A stretch of 53,269 nucleotides of DNA, from positions 1-53,269 of the forward strand of contig JAQCNI010000025.1 of the NCBI GenBank assembly GCA_028275105.1, read 5' to 3'. Of this stretch, positions 25,554 through 35,334 are shown piece after piece. Each line of letters opens with the position of its first letter. Position 1 is the stretch's first letter. Under the pieces are notes generated by a model, which ran no database searches, was not told the DNA's origin, and was given only the letters and a program-made list of their open reading frames with translations. Position numbers and translations under genes: made by a program. The DNA is from Halorubrum sp. Its GTDB lineage: Archaea; Halobacteriota; Halobacteria; Halobacteriales; Haloferacaceae.

Positions 25554-27623
25554 TCAGATCAATCCCGTCCCGGCGAACAGGGCATAGCACGCGGCGACCA
25601 GCACGCCGGAGTGGAGCAGCGCGCCGTACCGACCGCGCGCCGCCGCTCCCGCGAACCACCCGGACGCGAGCATCGTCGCCTGCGCGACGACGTACAGTCG
25701 GAACCGCTCCAGTTCCGGGTGAACCAGCGCGGGGTCGAACGGGGCGTCGATCGCGGCCGACACCGCGAGCAGCCGGCCGGGCGCCATCAGGATCCCGTCG
25801 ATCGCGGCGACGACCCCGGCGACCGAAATCGCAGCCACCCAGCCGACGACGACGTACCGGCGCATCGCCGCCCTGAGCGCCCGTTTCTCGTGGTTGAGTC
25901 GGTCGACCTCGGTCCGGAGCGTTCCGAACACCGCGTCGACGGTGCTCCCGGCGTTCAACGCGCCGTTGACGAGCCCGACCGTCCGCTCGGCGAGCGGCGT
26001 CCCGACCCGATCGACGAACCGATCCAGGGCGGCGGCACGGACGTCGACGTCGGCGGTCCCGCCGTCCGTGGACGCCCCGGCGGTACCGCCCGACATCGGG
26101 TCATCGTTGCCGTCGCCGGCCGCCGGCGGACGACCCACCACCCCCTCGTCGACCGTCGTCACCGACAGGGCGAACGCGAGGTCGGCGACGTCGTCGTGTA
26201 ACACGCCGAGGTCCGCCTCGCGGGCGACGGCCGTGACCGCCGCCGAGAACGGCCGGCCGACCGACGCGTGTTCCGCGACCGCGTACACGAAGTCGACGAC
26301 GCGCCGGTCCTTCGCGTCGTCGATCCGTCCGCGGCGGGCGGCGACGAGCCCGACCGGGAGCGCGAAGACGACGTACCCCAGCAGGGAGACGTCGACGAGC
26401 GGGATCCCGACGTACGCGAGCCACGCCGCGACGGCCGCGGCCGGACCGGCCGCGACGAGCGCCGCGCTCGCGGGGTTCGACGGCGCGGACGCGAGGACCT
26501 CCCTGAGCGTCCCGGGACGCCGGTGTCGCGTCCGGGAGCCGATCGGACGGAGCGCGCCGATCGCGGCGATCCCGGCGAGCCCGATCGCAAGCAGGAACGC
26601 CACGGAGCCGTACACCACGATGGCTCGCGGCGACACCGCGCCCAAGGGGGTGTCGATCAGCCGCGAGAGCGCCGGCACGAACACGGTCGTCACCGTCACC
26701 CCGATGACGAGCAGCGCGGGCAACACGAGCACGAGCACGAACAGCTCCGCGAGCGGCTTCAGGTATCGGCGGGCCCGCGTGTGCGCGTGCTCCTGCCGGT
26801 GTGCGAGCAGCCGGCTCTCGGTCCGGAGGTACTCCGTGAGCGCCGCGTCGCCCTCGGCGACGTGGCGGCGGAACTTCGACAGGAACGGCGCGAGCAGGTC
26901 GCGGGACGGGGTGTCGCGGGCGACCCGCTCGAGGCCGGCGTCGAGGCTCCCCGTGAGCCGCGCCGCGTTGAGCACCCGCCGGAACGAAACCGCGGTCCCG
27001 CCGTACGCGTCGTTGGTCGCCACCTTCGCGACCATCGTCCGCGCGTCCTCGCTCCCGGCGGAGAGCGCGTCGAGGTACCGGACCGCGCCCGGGAGCGTGC
27101 GCTCGATCCGCGTGCGACGCGCCGAGACGAGCCACCGGAGGTATAGCCCGCCAGCCGCGACCGTCGCCCGCTTCACGAGCAGGGCCGTGACCGCCGCGAC
27201 GCCGACCGCGAGTGGTACCGTCGGGAGGGCCGCCGCCGAGGGCGCCGCGGCCGATCCGGCCGAGGTGGCGGGCGCGGCCGTCCCCCAGCCGACGGCCGCG
27301 TCGACGACGCGCGCCGCCTCGGGAACGAGCGCGAGCGCGACGAGGAACGCCGGGACGGTCGCCGCGAGACACGCGACCCATGAGAGTGCGTACACCCGCG
27401 AGAGGTACGTTCCGAACCCGACGGACGGGTTCGCCCCGCGGTAGCGCTTCCGGTCGACGTCGTGGCGGCGGTCGTCGGCGTGGCGGCCGAACAGCGCGTA
27501 CAGCGCCCGATCGACCCCGGAGCGTCCGAGCCGTCCGTCGGCGGTGACGTCCCGATCCGAAGCAATGCCCCGGCCCGAATCGACGTCTCGACTCGAACCG
27601 AGGTCCCGGTTCGGGTCACTCAC
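25554..27623 (-). CDS. pilC: Archaeal type IV pilus membrane assembly protein (PilC/TadC-like)
   Basis: 689 aa integral membrane platform protein for pilus assembly. Two T2SSF-type modules can be seen. The first includes RTLPGAVRYLDALSAGSEDA and TAVSFRRVLNAARLTGSLDA, the second VVDFVYAVAEHASVGRPFSA and AERTVGLVNGALNAGSTVDA. They are separated by membrane segments (LFVLVLVLPALLVIGVTVTT; IVVYGSVAFLLAIGLAGIAA). The gene follows pilB with a 4-nt ATGA overlap. No pilin gene with a type III signal is adjacent, so it may serve pilins encoded elsewhere. Confidence 0.9.
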   Translation of the reverse strand: MSDPNRDLGSSRDVDSGRGIASDRDVTADGRLGRSGVDRALYALFGRHADDRRHDVDRKRYRGANPSVGFGTYLSRVYALSWVACLAATVPAFLVALALVPEAARVVDAAVGWGTAAPATSAGSAAAPSAAALPTVPLAVGVAAVTALLVKRATVAAGGLYLRWLVSARRTRIERTLPGAVRYLDALSAGSEDARTMVAKVATNDAYGGTAVSFRRVLNAARLTGSLDAGLERVARDTPSRDLLAPFLSKFRRHVAEGDAALTEYLRTESRLLAHRQEHAHTRARRYLKPLAELFVLVLVLPALLVIGVTVTTVFVPALSRLIDTPLGAVSPRAIVVYGSVAFLLAIGLAGIAAIGALRPIGSRTRHRRPGTLREVLASAPSNPASAALVAAGPAAAVAAWLAYVGIPLVDVSLLGYVVFALPVGLVAARRGRIDDAKDRRVVDFVYAVAEHASVGRPFSAAVTAVAREADLGVLHDDVADLAFALSVTTVDEGVVGRPPAAGDGNDDPMSGGTAGASTDGGTADVDVRAAALDRFVDRVGTPLAERTVGLVNGALNAGSTVDAVFGTLRTEVDRLNHEKRALRAAMRRYVVVGWVAAISVAGVVAAIDGILMAPGRLLAVSAAIDAPFDPALVHPELERFRLYVVAQATMLASGWFAGAAARGRYGALLHSGVLVAACYALFAGTGLI

Positions 27624-30016
27624 GATCTGCGGGCCCCTCGCCCGCTATCGCCCGGCCCATCGTCGTCCGCCCCGCGGTCTCCGACGGTCCGGGCGGCGCG
27701 CTCGACGGTCGCCGCCTCGTCCGTCCGGAGGTCCGCGAGGAACTCGAACAGCTCGTCGAAGTCGTCGATCCCGTCGCTGACGAGGTACTCGACGTACCGG
27801 TGTTTGGCGGCGAACTCCGACTTGACCGCGTCGACGTCGCGGTCGGTCCGTTCGGCGAGTCGAGCGAGCGCGTGGATCCGTCGGCCGCCGTCGACCGCCC
27901 CGCCGGTGCCCGATCCGTCCGCGGCGTCGGCGGGGACGCCGTCCATCCGGAACGCCCCGTCCGGGTCCCGCCAGGCGACCGTGTTGTAGTGGACCGCCGT
28001 CCCGCCCTTCTCGACGACGTCGGCGCCGCCATGTTTCGGGTCGCCGGTCCGGCTCCGGGTCGCGGCCGGGTCGAGCGCGTCGTACTCCGTCGGCGAGAGC
28101 GGTTCGACGGCCCCGGCGACGTGGCGGTCCCCGCCGACCTGTCTGGGGAACACCACGAGGTCGATCTCGCGAAGGAGGTACGGCGGGAGCCCGCGCTCGA
28201 TGGCGCGGTTGACGAGGGTTTCCACGTCCGCGGCGTGGGTGGTCCCGACGACCCCGTGACCGGTGTTCACCACCTCGGCGAACGTTTCGAAGCTGGCGGG
28301 CGAGTTGATCTCCGCGATCACCTCGACGTCGGGGTTCAGATAGTTCGCCTCCGTCATCAGTTTCGCCATGCTCACGGTCTTGTACGCGTTCTCGTGATCG
28401 CGGGTGGTGAGCGCCACGCCGGTCTCGTGGGGGAGCCTGACCTCGCGGGACCCCTCGTCGATCGAGACCGGCCGGTCGTCGAAGGGGATGAACGGCATGT
28501 GGGCGTTCATCAACGTCGTCTTGCCCGCGCCGGTCGGCCCCGCGAAGAGGACGACGCCGTGGTGTTCGTACAACAGCCACAGCAGGGTGACGAGCTCCGT
28601 CGAGAGGGTTCCGCCGTTGATCAGATCGACCGGCGTCATCGGATCGGCGGCCTGTTTCCGGATCGAGACGTACGGACCGTCCTCGGAGATCACCGGTAGC
28701 CCCACCGCACACCGCACCGTCTCCGGGACGTCGTCGAGGTCGAGGTTCACCTTCGCCGACGGGGTGGCGGCGTTCAGTTCGACGCCGTCGCGGGCCGCCA
28801 GCCGCGTGACGACGTCGACGAACCGGCGCTCGTCGTCAAACCGCAGATTCGTCGGAATTCGGTCGCCGCCCGCGAGCGGGTCGACGTCGCTCGCGGCGTC
28901 CGTGGCGGCGCCCGGGCTTCCGCCGGCGCTGCCCTCGTCGTCCGCACCCCGCATCACCGCAGGTCGGGGAACGACCTTCACCCGCTCGCCGACGCGGTTG
29001 GCCTCGATGTCCTCCAGCCGCGGGTCACGGATCGGGACGGTGAGGACGCCCTCGCCGACGAAATCCCGGAGGACGTAGTACACGAGGTCGTCGACGCGGC
29101 CGTCGTCGCCCCCCGACCCGGCCGTCGGGCCTCCCGGCTCCCGACCACCGAACCGACGTCGCAAGCGGGCTCGCGCGGCCGCGAGCCAGTCGCGGGCGTC
29201 GTCCGTGGCGAGCTGCCGCGAGAGGTACCGCCGGGCGTGGTCGTCGACGAACGCGGCCCGGTCGTCGATGACGCCGTCGACCGGCGCCTCCCAGATCCGG
29301 CGCTCGCACTCGCGGATCAACGCCTCGTCGCCGGGGAGCAGGTCGGGTTCGAGGACGGCGTACTTCGTCTCGAAGGCGTCCGACCCGAGCAGTCGCTCGC
29401 GATAAACGACGACGTCGACCGCGAACCCGGCAAACTCGACGGCGTACCGCGCGAGCCGCTCGCCGGCGACGCGCTCGACGTAGTCGGCGGCCGCGTCGAC
29501 GCCCGTTTCCAGGGGCGCGAACGCGTCGGTGTGGACGATCAGCTCCCGGTCATCCCCGACGTCCGCGACCTCGATCCGGTCATCGAGCGCGATCGGCGTG
29601 AGGTCGCCCAACAGCCGGAGTTCACACAGCGCGTGGTGGCTGATCCGCCGGCGGGCGGCCGCCGTCGACGCGAGTAGTCGGTCGAGCACGCGTTCGTACT
29701 TCGGCTCGAAGCCGGCCTCCGCCCGTTCGACCGCTCCGGCCCGGGTGAGCGGCCGGCGGTGATGGACGTCCGCGAAGTGGTGCTCGACCGCTTCCAACCC
29801 GCGCTCGTCGGCGGGCGACAGTGCGGGCTCCCGGACGTCGTAGCCAAAGCGCCCCCCGTCTCGCTCGCGAACCGTCGCGACGACGCCCGGCGCCGACTCG
29901 TACTGCGTGCGTACGTCCGGCGCATACCAGGCCTCCGGGTCGTCGGGCGGGATCGGGGCCGGAACCGATGCGTCGTCGTCCGTTCCGGTACCGATCCGGA
30001 GGGTTGGGTCCGTCAC
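27620..30016 (-). CDS. pilB: Archaeal type IV pilus assembly ATPase (PilB/GspE-like)
   Basis: About 798 aa hexameric secretion ATPase. The C-terminal half shows Walker A FAGPTGAGKTTLMNA, the Asp box region RPVSIDEGSREVRLPHETGV, Walker B-like VEVIAEINSPASFETFAEVV and the His box GHGVVGTTHA. The N-terminal half (residues 1-350) is the long haloarchaeal extension. I chose the GTG at 30016 (VTDPTLRIG) because upstream codons look non-coding and a ttaa-containing TATA-like box lies around 30057-30062. The frame stays open to 30211. Coupled to pilC by overlap. Confidence 0.9.
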   Translation of the reverse strand: MTDPTLRIGTGTDDDASVPAPIPPDDPEAWYAPDVRTQYESAPGVVATVRERDGGRFGYDVREPALSPADERGLEAVEHHFADVHHRRPLTRAGAVERAEAGFEPKYERVLDRLLASTAAARRRISHHALCELRLLGDLTPIALDDRIEVADVGDDRELIVHTDAFAPLETGVDAAADYVERVAGERLARYAVEFAGFAVDVVVYRERLLGSDAFETKYAVLEPDLLPGDEALIRECERRIWEAPVDGVIDDRAAFVDDHARRYLSRQLATDDARDWLAAARARLRRRFGGREPGGPTAGSGGDDGRVDDLVYYVLRDFVGEGVLTVPIRDPRLEDIEANRVGERVKVVPRPAVMRGADDEGSAGGSPGAATDAASDVDPLAGGDRIPTNLRFDDERRFVDVVTRLAARDGVELNAATPSAKVNLDLDDVPETVRCAVGLPVISEDGPYVSIRKQAADPMTPVDLINGGTLSTELVTLLWLLYEHHGVVLFAGPTGAGKTTLMNAHMPFIPFDDRPVSIDEGSREVRLPHETGVALTTRDHENAYKTVSMAKLMTEANYLNPDVEVIAEINSPASFETFAEVVNTGHGVVGTTHAADVETLVNRAIERGLPPYLLREIDLVVFPRQVGGDRHVAGAVEPLSPTEYDALDPAATRSRTGDPKHGGADVVEKGGTAVHYNTVAWRDPDGAFRMDGVPADAADGSGTGGAVDGGRRIHALARLAERTDRDVDAVKSEFAAKHRYVEYLVSDGIDDFDELFEFLADLRTDEAATVERAARTVGDRGADDDGPGDSGRGARRS

Positions 30017-30425
30017 GGTGTGGTTCCGTTCCCTCGACCGGAGTCCGTCGATCCGACTTAACACTTCGCTTCCCACAGGACGGGTCCCGGACCGGTACGG
30101 TACCGACGCGCCGTTCTTCGGCACGATACACCGGCTCAGTCGGTCGAATCGTTCGGATCGGACGGCGATCCGCTCGGCGGCCGACGTCTCCGAGTCACGG
30201 TTCGCACGCACGGTCGGGCCGACTCCCGGTTCGGTTGTCGCGCTCTCGGTATCGGACGCGACGAAGCAGGCGGCAACCGATTCCGACGATCAGCAGCGGC
30301 TCGAACACGGCCCGTCGGTCCGGAATACTGGAGGCTCATAAACACGTTGCGCGTCGGTTCGAATTCCGGCTCCATCCATTTTGGATCGCCGTCCGATCCC
30401 CCCGGTCCGACCGGGATGGATTCAC
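30017..30425. other. Intergenic stretch upstream of pilB
   Basis: About 400 nt without a supported gene. It should contain the pilB promoter near 30060. One minus-strand stretch encodes FEPLLIVGIGCRLLRRVRYR, which looks like the end of a small membrane protein, but no start or full domain goes with it. The 417-bp element begins at 30426. Confidence 0.4.
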
Positions 30426-30842
30426 CGTTCGGTAGCGCGGAGGCCGCTTCCTCAACGAGCGGAGCGAGTAGGGAGGGGAGGAAGCGCGTTCGACACTGTT
30501 TTGACCATTGACGACGTGTCTTGTAACACTCCACGGGGGGCAAAATGGACCCGGTGGAGGGGCCGCCGTAGACCGGCCCCGAACTCGGGGACGAGGATAC
30601 GTCCCTACACGGCAAACGTATCCGTTCGAGTCCACCGGGAATTAAAGTCAAGTGCATCGGCTTTCGGACTTTGACCACCACGGGACGGAACACCGTACAG
30701 GAAACCCCTCTACGTGACTGTCCCGCCGAGTGAATTGCGCCACGTCCACGCATGGGGGCGGAAGGAAACCGCCAACACGGGGAAAGCCCCGCCCTCAACG
30801 ACCCGAGCGCACTGCGTGAGGGAGTAGGGCGGGGTAGTTTAC
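30426..30842 (+). mobile_element. 417-bp TnpB-less IS200/IS605-type element (PATE-like MITE), copy 2
   Basis: Left flank TTCAC (30421-30425), right end GTAGTTTAC (30834-30842). Same length and hairpins as copy 1. About 14 of the roughly 19 differences fall in the first 150 nt, so the 3' 270 nt, including the right-end hairpin, is nearly identical. In the left hairpin this copy has GCTTCCTC facing GAGGAAGC, a longer stem than copy 1. It lies between the pilB upstream region and the 3' end of a histidine kinase gene and interrupts neither. Confidence 0.85.
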
Positions 30843-30917
30843 CGACTGACCGTGCGGTCCTTGTCTGCCGGAGACTACCCTCCATGTCCCGCCGACGTTC
30901 AGTACCGATGAGTCGAA

Positions 30918-32651
30918 CTACGACGGCTCGACCGATCCGACGTGTTCGGGTGGAAGTTCGATACGGACGTTGGTTCCTCCGTCGTCCGTATCAAACGTGA
31001 TCGAACCGCCGAACAGGTCGGTTCCCCATTTGACGAGCCACAACCCGAGACCGCTCCCGTGTTCGAGCGACGTTTCCTTGGCGTTGTCCAGTACCTCGAT
31101 CTCGTGATCCGGGATCCCAGGTCCGTCGTCGCTCACGAGCAGAACGGAGCACTCGGCGTCGTATTCGACCGAAACCGCGGATCGACCGCCGTGTTGGACT
31201 CCGTTTTCGATCAGTTCTTCGACTACCGACTGGAGCACCGTCGGATTGATCCGAACCGTCGTGGCCGACGGGACCGTGACCGCGACGGGGCCAGCGTCGT
31301 CCCCGGCACACGCGTCCTCAACGGCCCTGTCGACGATCGTTTCCAACCGCATCGACGAGTCGGAAAACGGGGTCGTACCGAGGATCTTCTCTAGGTCCTG
31401 TGCCTTGTCTCCGGTCGTGATCAATCCGTCTATTGTCCTGGAGACTCGCCTCTCGTAGTCGTCCGTGTTCTCGTCATCGTCGGCGATGAGCCCGACGTAC
31501 CCCTTCACGGCGTTGAGGTCGTTCCGCAGGTTGTGTCGGAGCACTCGATTCAACACGCGAATACGTTGTTGCCGGCGTCGCTCGGAGGTAATGTCGGTAC
31601 AGACGATGGTTCGTCCGATCGATTCCCCGCCCTCGTCGGTCGCCGTCGCCGTGACCGCCTCGATCACTGTGTCCGAGTCCGGCAGCCGGAACGTCACCCC
31701 TTCGGGCCGCAGGAGGGATCCGCTATCGACGGCACTGGGGAGGAGGACGTCGAGCGGTTGACCGATGACGTTACGCGATGTCACGTCGAACAGTTCCCGG
31801 CCGGCCGGATTGAGGTCGGAAACTTGGTTCTCGTCGTTCACGACCACGATCGCGGTGTCGGACGTATCGAACGCGGTCCGTCGTCCGACCGCCCGCGAGG
31901 CGGGGAGTTGATCGAACAGATCGTACCTGTCGACCGTCAGCCAGAGGCCGACGACGCCGACGAACAGTCCCACAGCACGGAGGGCACCGATCGTTTCGAA
32001 TCCCGTGACGAGACCGAACTGATACAGATACCGAACGAGCCAGGGGACGACGACCGCGAACGAGAGCCCCGCGGCTGCCCGTCCGCGAAACGGTCGATAA
32101 TCGGTCGCCGTCGCGTACAACAACGCGATCCCGACGCCGATCGCGACGCTCGTTCCGAGCACCTCCAGTACGGACGCGAACTCGTGGAAATTCGCCCGCA
32201 TCGACCGATCCATCCCGATAATCCCGAACGAACTCAACACTCCGACGAGGCCGTTCGCCGTCACGATCACGAACGTGACTCCGCCGAGGAGTACGACCAC
32301 GATCCGCTCACGTCTTCCGATGCGTCGTGTGTAGTTGAGAACGAACCACAGCCACGCGAAGATGCCGGTCACCGTCAACAATCCCGAGAGGGGTACCGAG
32401 CCGATCAGTACGGCCTGGGTCACCGGGGGAAGCGACAACGACTGTATCTGTGCCCCGGACGTGACCCCGTTGCTGGTGAGAATGGCGATGACGGCCGATG
32501 AGACGAGGAAGTTCAGCCCCCACACTATCGAGAACGAACCGAGGCTCTCGACGCCGACACCTTCGTACCGAACGAGAATATATACACCGAACACGAGAAA
32601 CCCGAGACTCGATCCCACTGATAGTACGGCCAGAGAAAACGAGGTGATCAC
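30918..32651 (-). CDS. Membrane sensor histidine kinase (7TM-PAS-HisKA-HATPase)
   Basis: 577 aa. About seven membrane segments occupy residues 1-235 (histidine-kinase 7TM-type input). A PAS domain follows at about 255-370 (FDTSDTAIVVVNDENQVSDL). The H box is RVLRHNLRNDLNAVKGYVG. The ATPase domain is intact: ELIENGVQHGG (N box), DDGPGIPDHEIEVL (G1) and EHGSGLGLWLVKWG (G2). It starts with GTG at 32651, with AT-rich candidates gttataac and acataaata upstream. It shares its architecture with the large kinase at 49891-53097, which makes the lesions there easy to see. Confidence 0.92.
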   Translation of the reverse strand: MITSFSLAVLSVGSSLGFLVFGVYILVRYEGVGVESLGSFSIVWGLNFLVSSAVIAILTSNGVTSGAQIQSLSLPPVTQAVLIGSVPLSGLLTVTGIFAWLWFVLNYTRRIGRRERIVVVLLGGVTFVIVTANGLVGVLSSFGIIGMDRSMRANFHEFASVLEVLGTSVAIGVGIALLYATATDYRPFRGRAAAGLSFAVVVPWLVRYLYQFGLVTGFETIGALRAVGLFVGVVGLWLTVDRYDLFDQLPASRAVGRRTAFDTSDTAIVVVNDENQVSDLNPAGRELFDVTSRNVIGQPLDVLLPSAVDSGSLLRPEGVTFRLPDSDTVIEAVTATATDEGGESIGRTIVCTDITSERRRQQRIRVLNRVLRHNLRNDLNAVKGYVGLIADDDENTDDYERRVSRTIDGLITTGDKAQDLEKILGTTPFSDSSMRLETIVDRAVEDACAGDDAGPVAVTVPSATTVRINPTVLQSVVEELIENGVQHGGRSAVSVEYDAECSVLLVSDDGPGIPDHEIEVLDNAKETSLEHGSGLGLWLVKWGTDLFGGSITFDTDDGGTNVRIELPPEHVGSVEPS

Positions 32652-32764
32652 TGGTTCTCAGGTTATAACTCGTCCGGCATTACATAAATACTATGAGCCG
32701 GCGACCGGCCATACACACCCTCGGCCACGGGGCCGATCGGACGCACCTGCGGTCGGCGGATTCG

Positions 32765-33958
32765 TCATTCGACGTAGTCGAACGCGACGGCGATGTCTTC
32801 GGCCCCGAAGAGGACGAACCGGTAGCGTCCCGGCCGGAGCTCCGGACACACCCGAAGATCCGGGTTCGTGCGGTCGCCGACGAGTCCCGCCTCGGTCATC
32901 GTGAACGCCCACTCGACGGTTTCGCCCGGCGCTATCCCGACGAGCTCGTCGGTGTACGCGAACTCCCCGTCGTCGTTTCCGCGGACGTCGGTCCAGCCCG
33001 CCTCTGTCTCGACCTCGAGGTTGTACTTCGCGTGGTTGCCGGTCGCGTTCGGCCGCGGCGCGACGTTCGTCATCTCGACGCGGAACGCATCGCCCCGCTC
33101 GAACCGCAGCGCCTCGCCCGGGTCGTCGCCGTCGTATTCGAGGTTCACGACGCGGAGTTCGAGCCCGGGGGTCCCGCCGGCCCCGGCGCCGGAGCCCCAA
33201 TCGACGTCGCCCCCGGCAATCGACGGGTGTCGCTCGAAGGCGTCGTCCGGGCAGTCGAGCGCGGCCGGCACGTCCGGCGGGTCGCCGTCGGGTCGGACGA
33301 ACCCGTCGAGTGCGGCCGGGTCCCGAACGGTCCCGGTTCCGGACAGTACGGCGCCGTCGTCCCACCCGTCCGTCACGGTCAGCCGGAGCGATCTGGGGCG
33401 GGGATCGGCCGTCACCCGGAGCAGCGCCCCCGAGTACGTGATCGCTTCCCCGCACATCGTGTCCCCGTCGGCGGTGTTCACGACCGCCGCGCTCCCGACG
33501 AGCGTCCCGTCCTCGACGTCGACGTCGGCGAACTCGATGGCGCGGTCGCAGGTCGTCGGCCCGACCGACTCGACGTACACGAGCACGGACGTCTCGGGGT
33601 CGGTCGCCGCCACGAACGCCTGCGTTTCCGCGTCCGCCTCCCGGAAGGGCCACCGGCCGTCCGACGGGTCGTCGATCAGGGTCGCGAAACCGACCCGTTC
33701 GTCCCGCCGCCACGCCGGCCCGGTGAGCGCCTCGCCGACCCGATGGACGGCCGTTTCGGGCGCGGTTCCGTCGTCGTCGTTGCCTCCATCGCTCGTGTCG
33801 TCGGCCCCGCCGTCGCCCGTGTCGTCGACCGCACCGTCCCCGGATCCGCCGTCGTCAACCGATCCACCGCCGTTATCGCCCCCGCAACCGGCGACCGCGG
33901 TCGTGGTCGCGACCGAGCCGATGCCGACCAGCGCCGTCCGTCGGGTGACCCGCTTCAT
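32765..33958 (-). CDS. Secreted lipoprotein of unknown function
   Basis: 397 aa. The signal region MKRVTRRTALVGIGSVATTT with VAGCGG gives a Tat-type lipobox. A low-complexity linker follows, with repeats of GDGGADDTSDGG type (about residues 30-65). The mature part has beta-rich segments, including VETEAGWTDVRGNDDGEFAY and IAPGETVEWAFTMTEAGL near the end, resembling a DUF4352/Ig-like domain at the C-terminus. No catalytic motif is seen. It is probably surface-exposed and lies between a histidine kinase and asparaginase. Confidence 0.8.
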   Translation of the reverse strand: MKRVTRRTALVGIGSVATTTAVAGCGGDNGGGSVDDGGSGDGAVDDTGDGGADDTSDGGNDDDGTAPETAVHRVGEALTGPAWRRDERVGFATLIDDPSDGRWPFREADAETQAFVAATDPETSVLVYVESVGPTTCDRAIEFADVDVEDGTLVGSAAVVNTADGDTMCGEAITYSGALLRVTADPRPRSLRLTVTDGWDDGAVLSGTGTVRDPAALDGFVRPDGDPPDVPAALDCPDDAFERHPSIAGGDVDWGSGAGAGGTPGLELRVVNLEYDGDDPGEALRFERGDAFRVEMTNVAPRPNATGNHAKYNLEVETEAGWTDVRGNDDGEFAYTDELVGIAPGETVEWAFTMTEAGLVGDRTNPDLRVCPELRPGRYRFVLFGAEDIAVAFDYVE

Positions 33959-34027
33959 GCCCCGGCCGTACGGGGCCGGCGGGTAAGTACCTCCCGTACA
34001 CACGACGACTCCCCGTGTTACTCGGCA

Positions 34028-35170
34028 TCAACCGTCCGACTGCGGCTCGAAGAGCCGACCAAGCGTCCCCCGGTCGACGCCGGCGGCCAGCCCGAGTGCG
34101 AGCCCGACCCGGGCCTTCGAGGCCGGCAGGTCGGCGGCGAAGACGACGCCGTGGTCCGCGAGCCTGACCGCGCCGCCGGGCGTCCCGTACACCGGCTCCG
34201 TCGGGCCGGCGGTCGGGCGGCCGGCCACCACGACGGGGACCTCGCCGACGGCGTCGGCGACCGCGTCGCCGATCGCGGCCGTGGCGTTCCCGAGGCCGGT
34301 TCCCTCGATCACGATCCCCCCGACGTCCGCGTCGAGCGCGCGCTCGATCCCGGCTGCGGTCGCTCCCGTTCCGGAGTGGATCACCGGGACTTCCGGCACC
34401 CGGTCGGCCGCCGCCCCCGGATCCGACGGGGTGAGCGGGCCGTCCGGCGAGCCGAGGGGGTCGGCGGCGACGCCACGGTTCGGCTCGCGGACGATCCGGG
34501 ACCCGGCGCGGGTGACCGTCGCGACCGGCGCGGTCGACGGCGAGGTCATCGTCGAAAGCGCGTTGCTGTGGGCCTTCATCACGTCGCGGGCGGCGTGGAG
34601 TTCGCCGTCGAACGCGACGTGAACCCCCTCCTCGAATCGGTCGTCCACGGCGGCCCGGACCGACAGCGTCAGGTTCGCCGACGCGTCGCTCGATGGCTCG
34701 TCGAGCCGCCGCTGTGCGCCGGTCACGACGACGGGTGCCGGGAGGTCGGTCAGGAGGTCGAGCGCGTACGCCGTGTCCGGGAGCGTGTCGGTCCCGTGGG
34801 TGACGACGACGCCGTCCGCGCCGTCAGCGACCGCCTCCCGGGCCGCGGCCGCGGTCCCGAATAGGTCGCGCCACCGCACGTCGAACCCCGGCTGTGAACA
34901 CACCTCGCGGGCTGAAACGGTCGCGTAGTCCTCGACGCCGGGCACCGCGGCGACGAGGTCCGCGCCCGTCTTCGCCGGTGCGGCCCCGTCCTCGTCCGGC
35001 TCCGACGCGATCGTTCCGCCGCAGGCGACGACACACACGTGGGGGACACCCCCGTCCGTTCGTCTCGTCGACTCGCTCGGTTCCGCCCTTGGCTCGCCCG
35101 GTTCCGTCCCCCACCCCTTCACTCCATCATCTGACTCCCCCGCCTGCGCTGCCGGTTCGTCCGTTTCCAT
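34028..35170 (-). CDS. ansA: L-asparaginase (type I-like)
   Basis: About 380 aa. The first catalytic Thr motif is VACGGTIASEPDEDGAAP; the second is VVVTHGTDTLPDTAYALDLL (T-H-G-T-D). Later come MKAHSNALSTMTSP and PVIHSGTGATAAGIERALDA with GGIVIEGTGLGN. The substrate is asparagine; some family members use glutamine. A hydrophilic extension of about 45 residues precedes the domain. It could also be compared with GatD, but the GatD N-terminal domain is absent. The ATG at 35170 is the best of two in-frame starts. Confidence 0.88.
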   Translation of the reverse strand: METDEPAAQAGESDDGVKGWGTEPGEPRAEPSESTRRTDGGVPHVCVVACGGTIASEPDEDGAAPAKTGADLVAAVPGVEDYATVSAREVCSQPGFDVRWRDLFGTAAAAREAVADGADGVVVTHGTDTLPDTAYALDLLTDLPAPVVVTGAQRRLDEPSSDASANLTLSVRAAVDDRFEEGVHVAFDGELHAARDVMKAHSNALSTMTSPSTAPVATVTRAGSRIVREPNRGVAADPLGSPDGPLTPSDPGAAADRVPEVPVIHSGTGATAAGIERALDADVGGIVIEGTGLGNATAAIGDAVADAVGEVPVVVAGRPTAGPTEPVYGTPGGAVRLADHGVVFAADLPASKARVGLALGLAAGVDRGTLGRLFEPQSDG

Positions 35171-35334
35171 GCCCGACGCTGCCGCCGGGAGCGGTAAAGC
35201 GGTTGGCACTCCGGCAGTCGTCGCGTGCGGGTCGGCGGCTCCGTCGGCGATATCCCGCCGAAATCGACGCTCCCAGGCCCCTCCCGGTCCGCCGTCTCGA
35301 AGCGCTTACCCACCCGCCGCCCGGACGATCCGAC

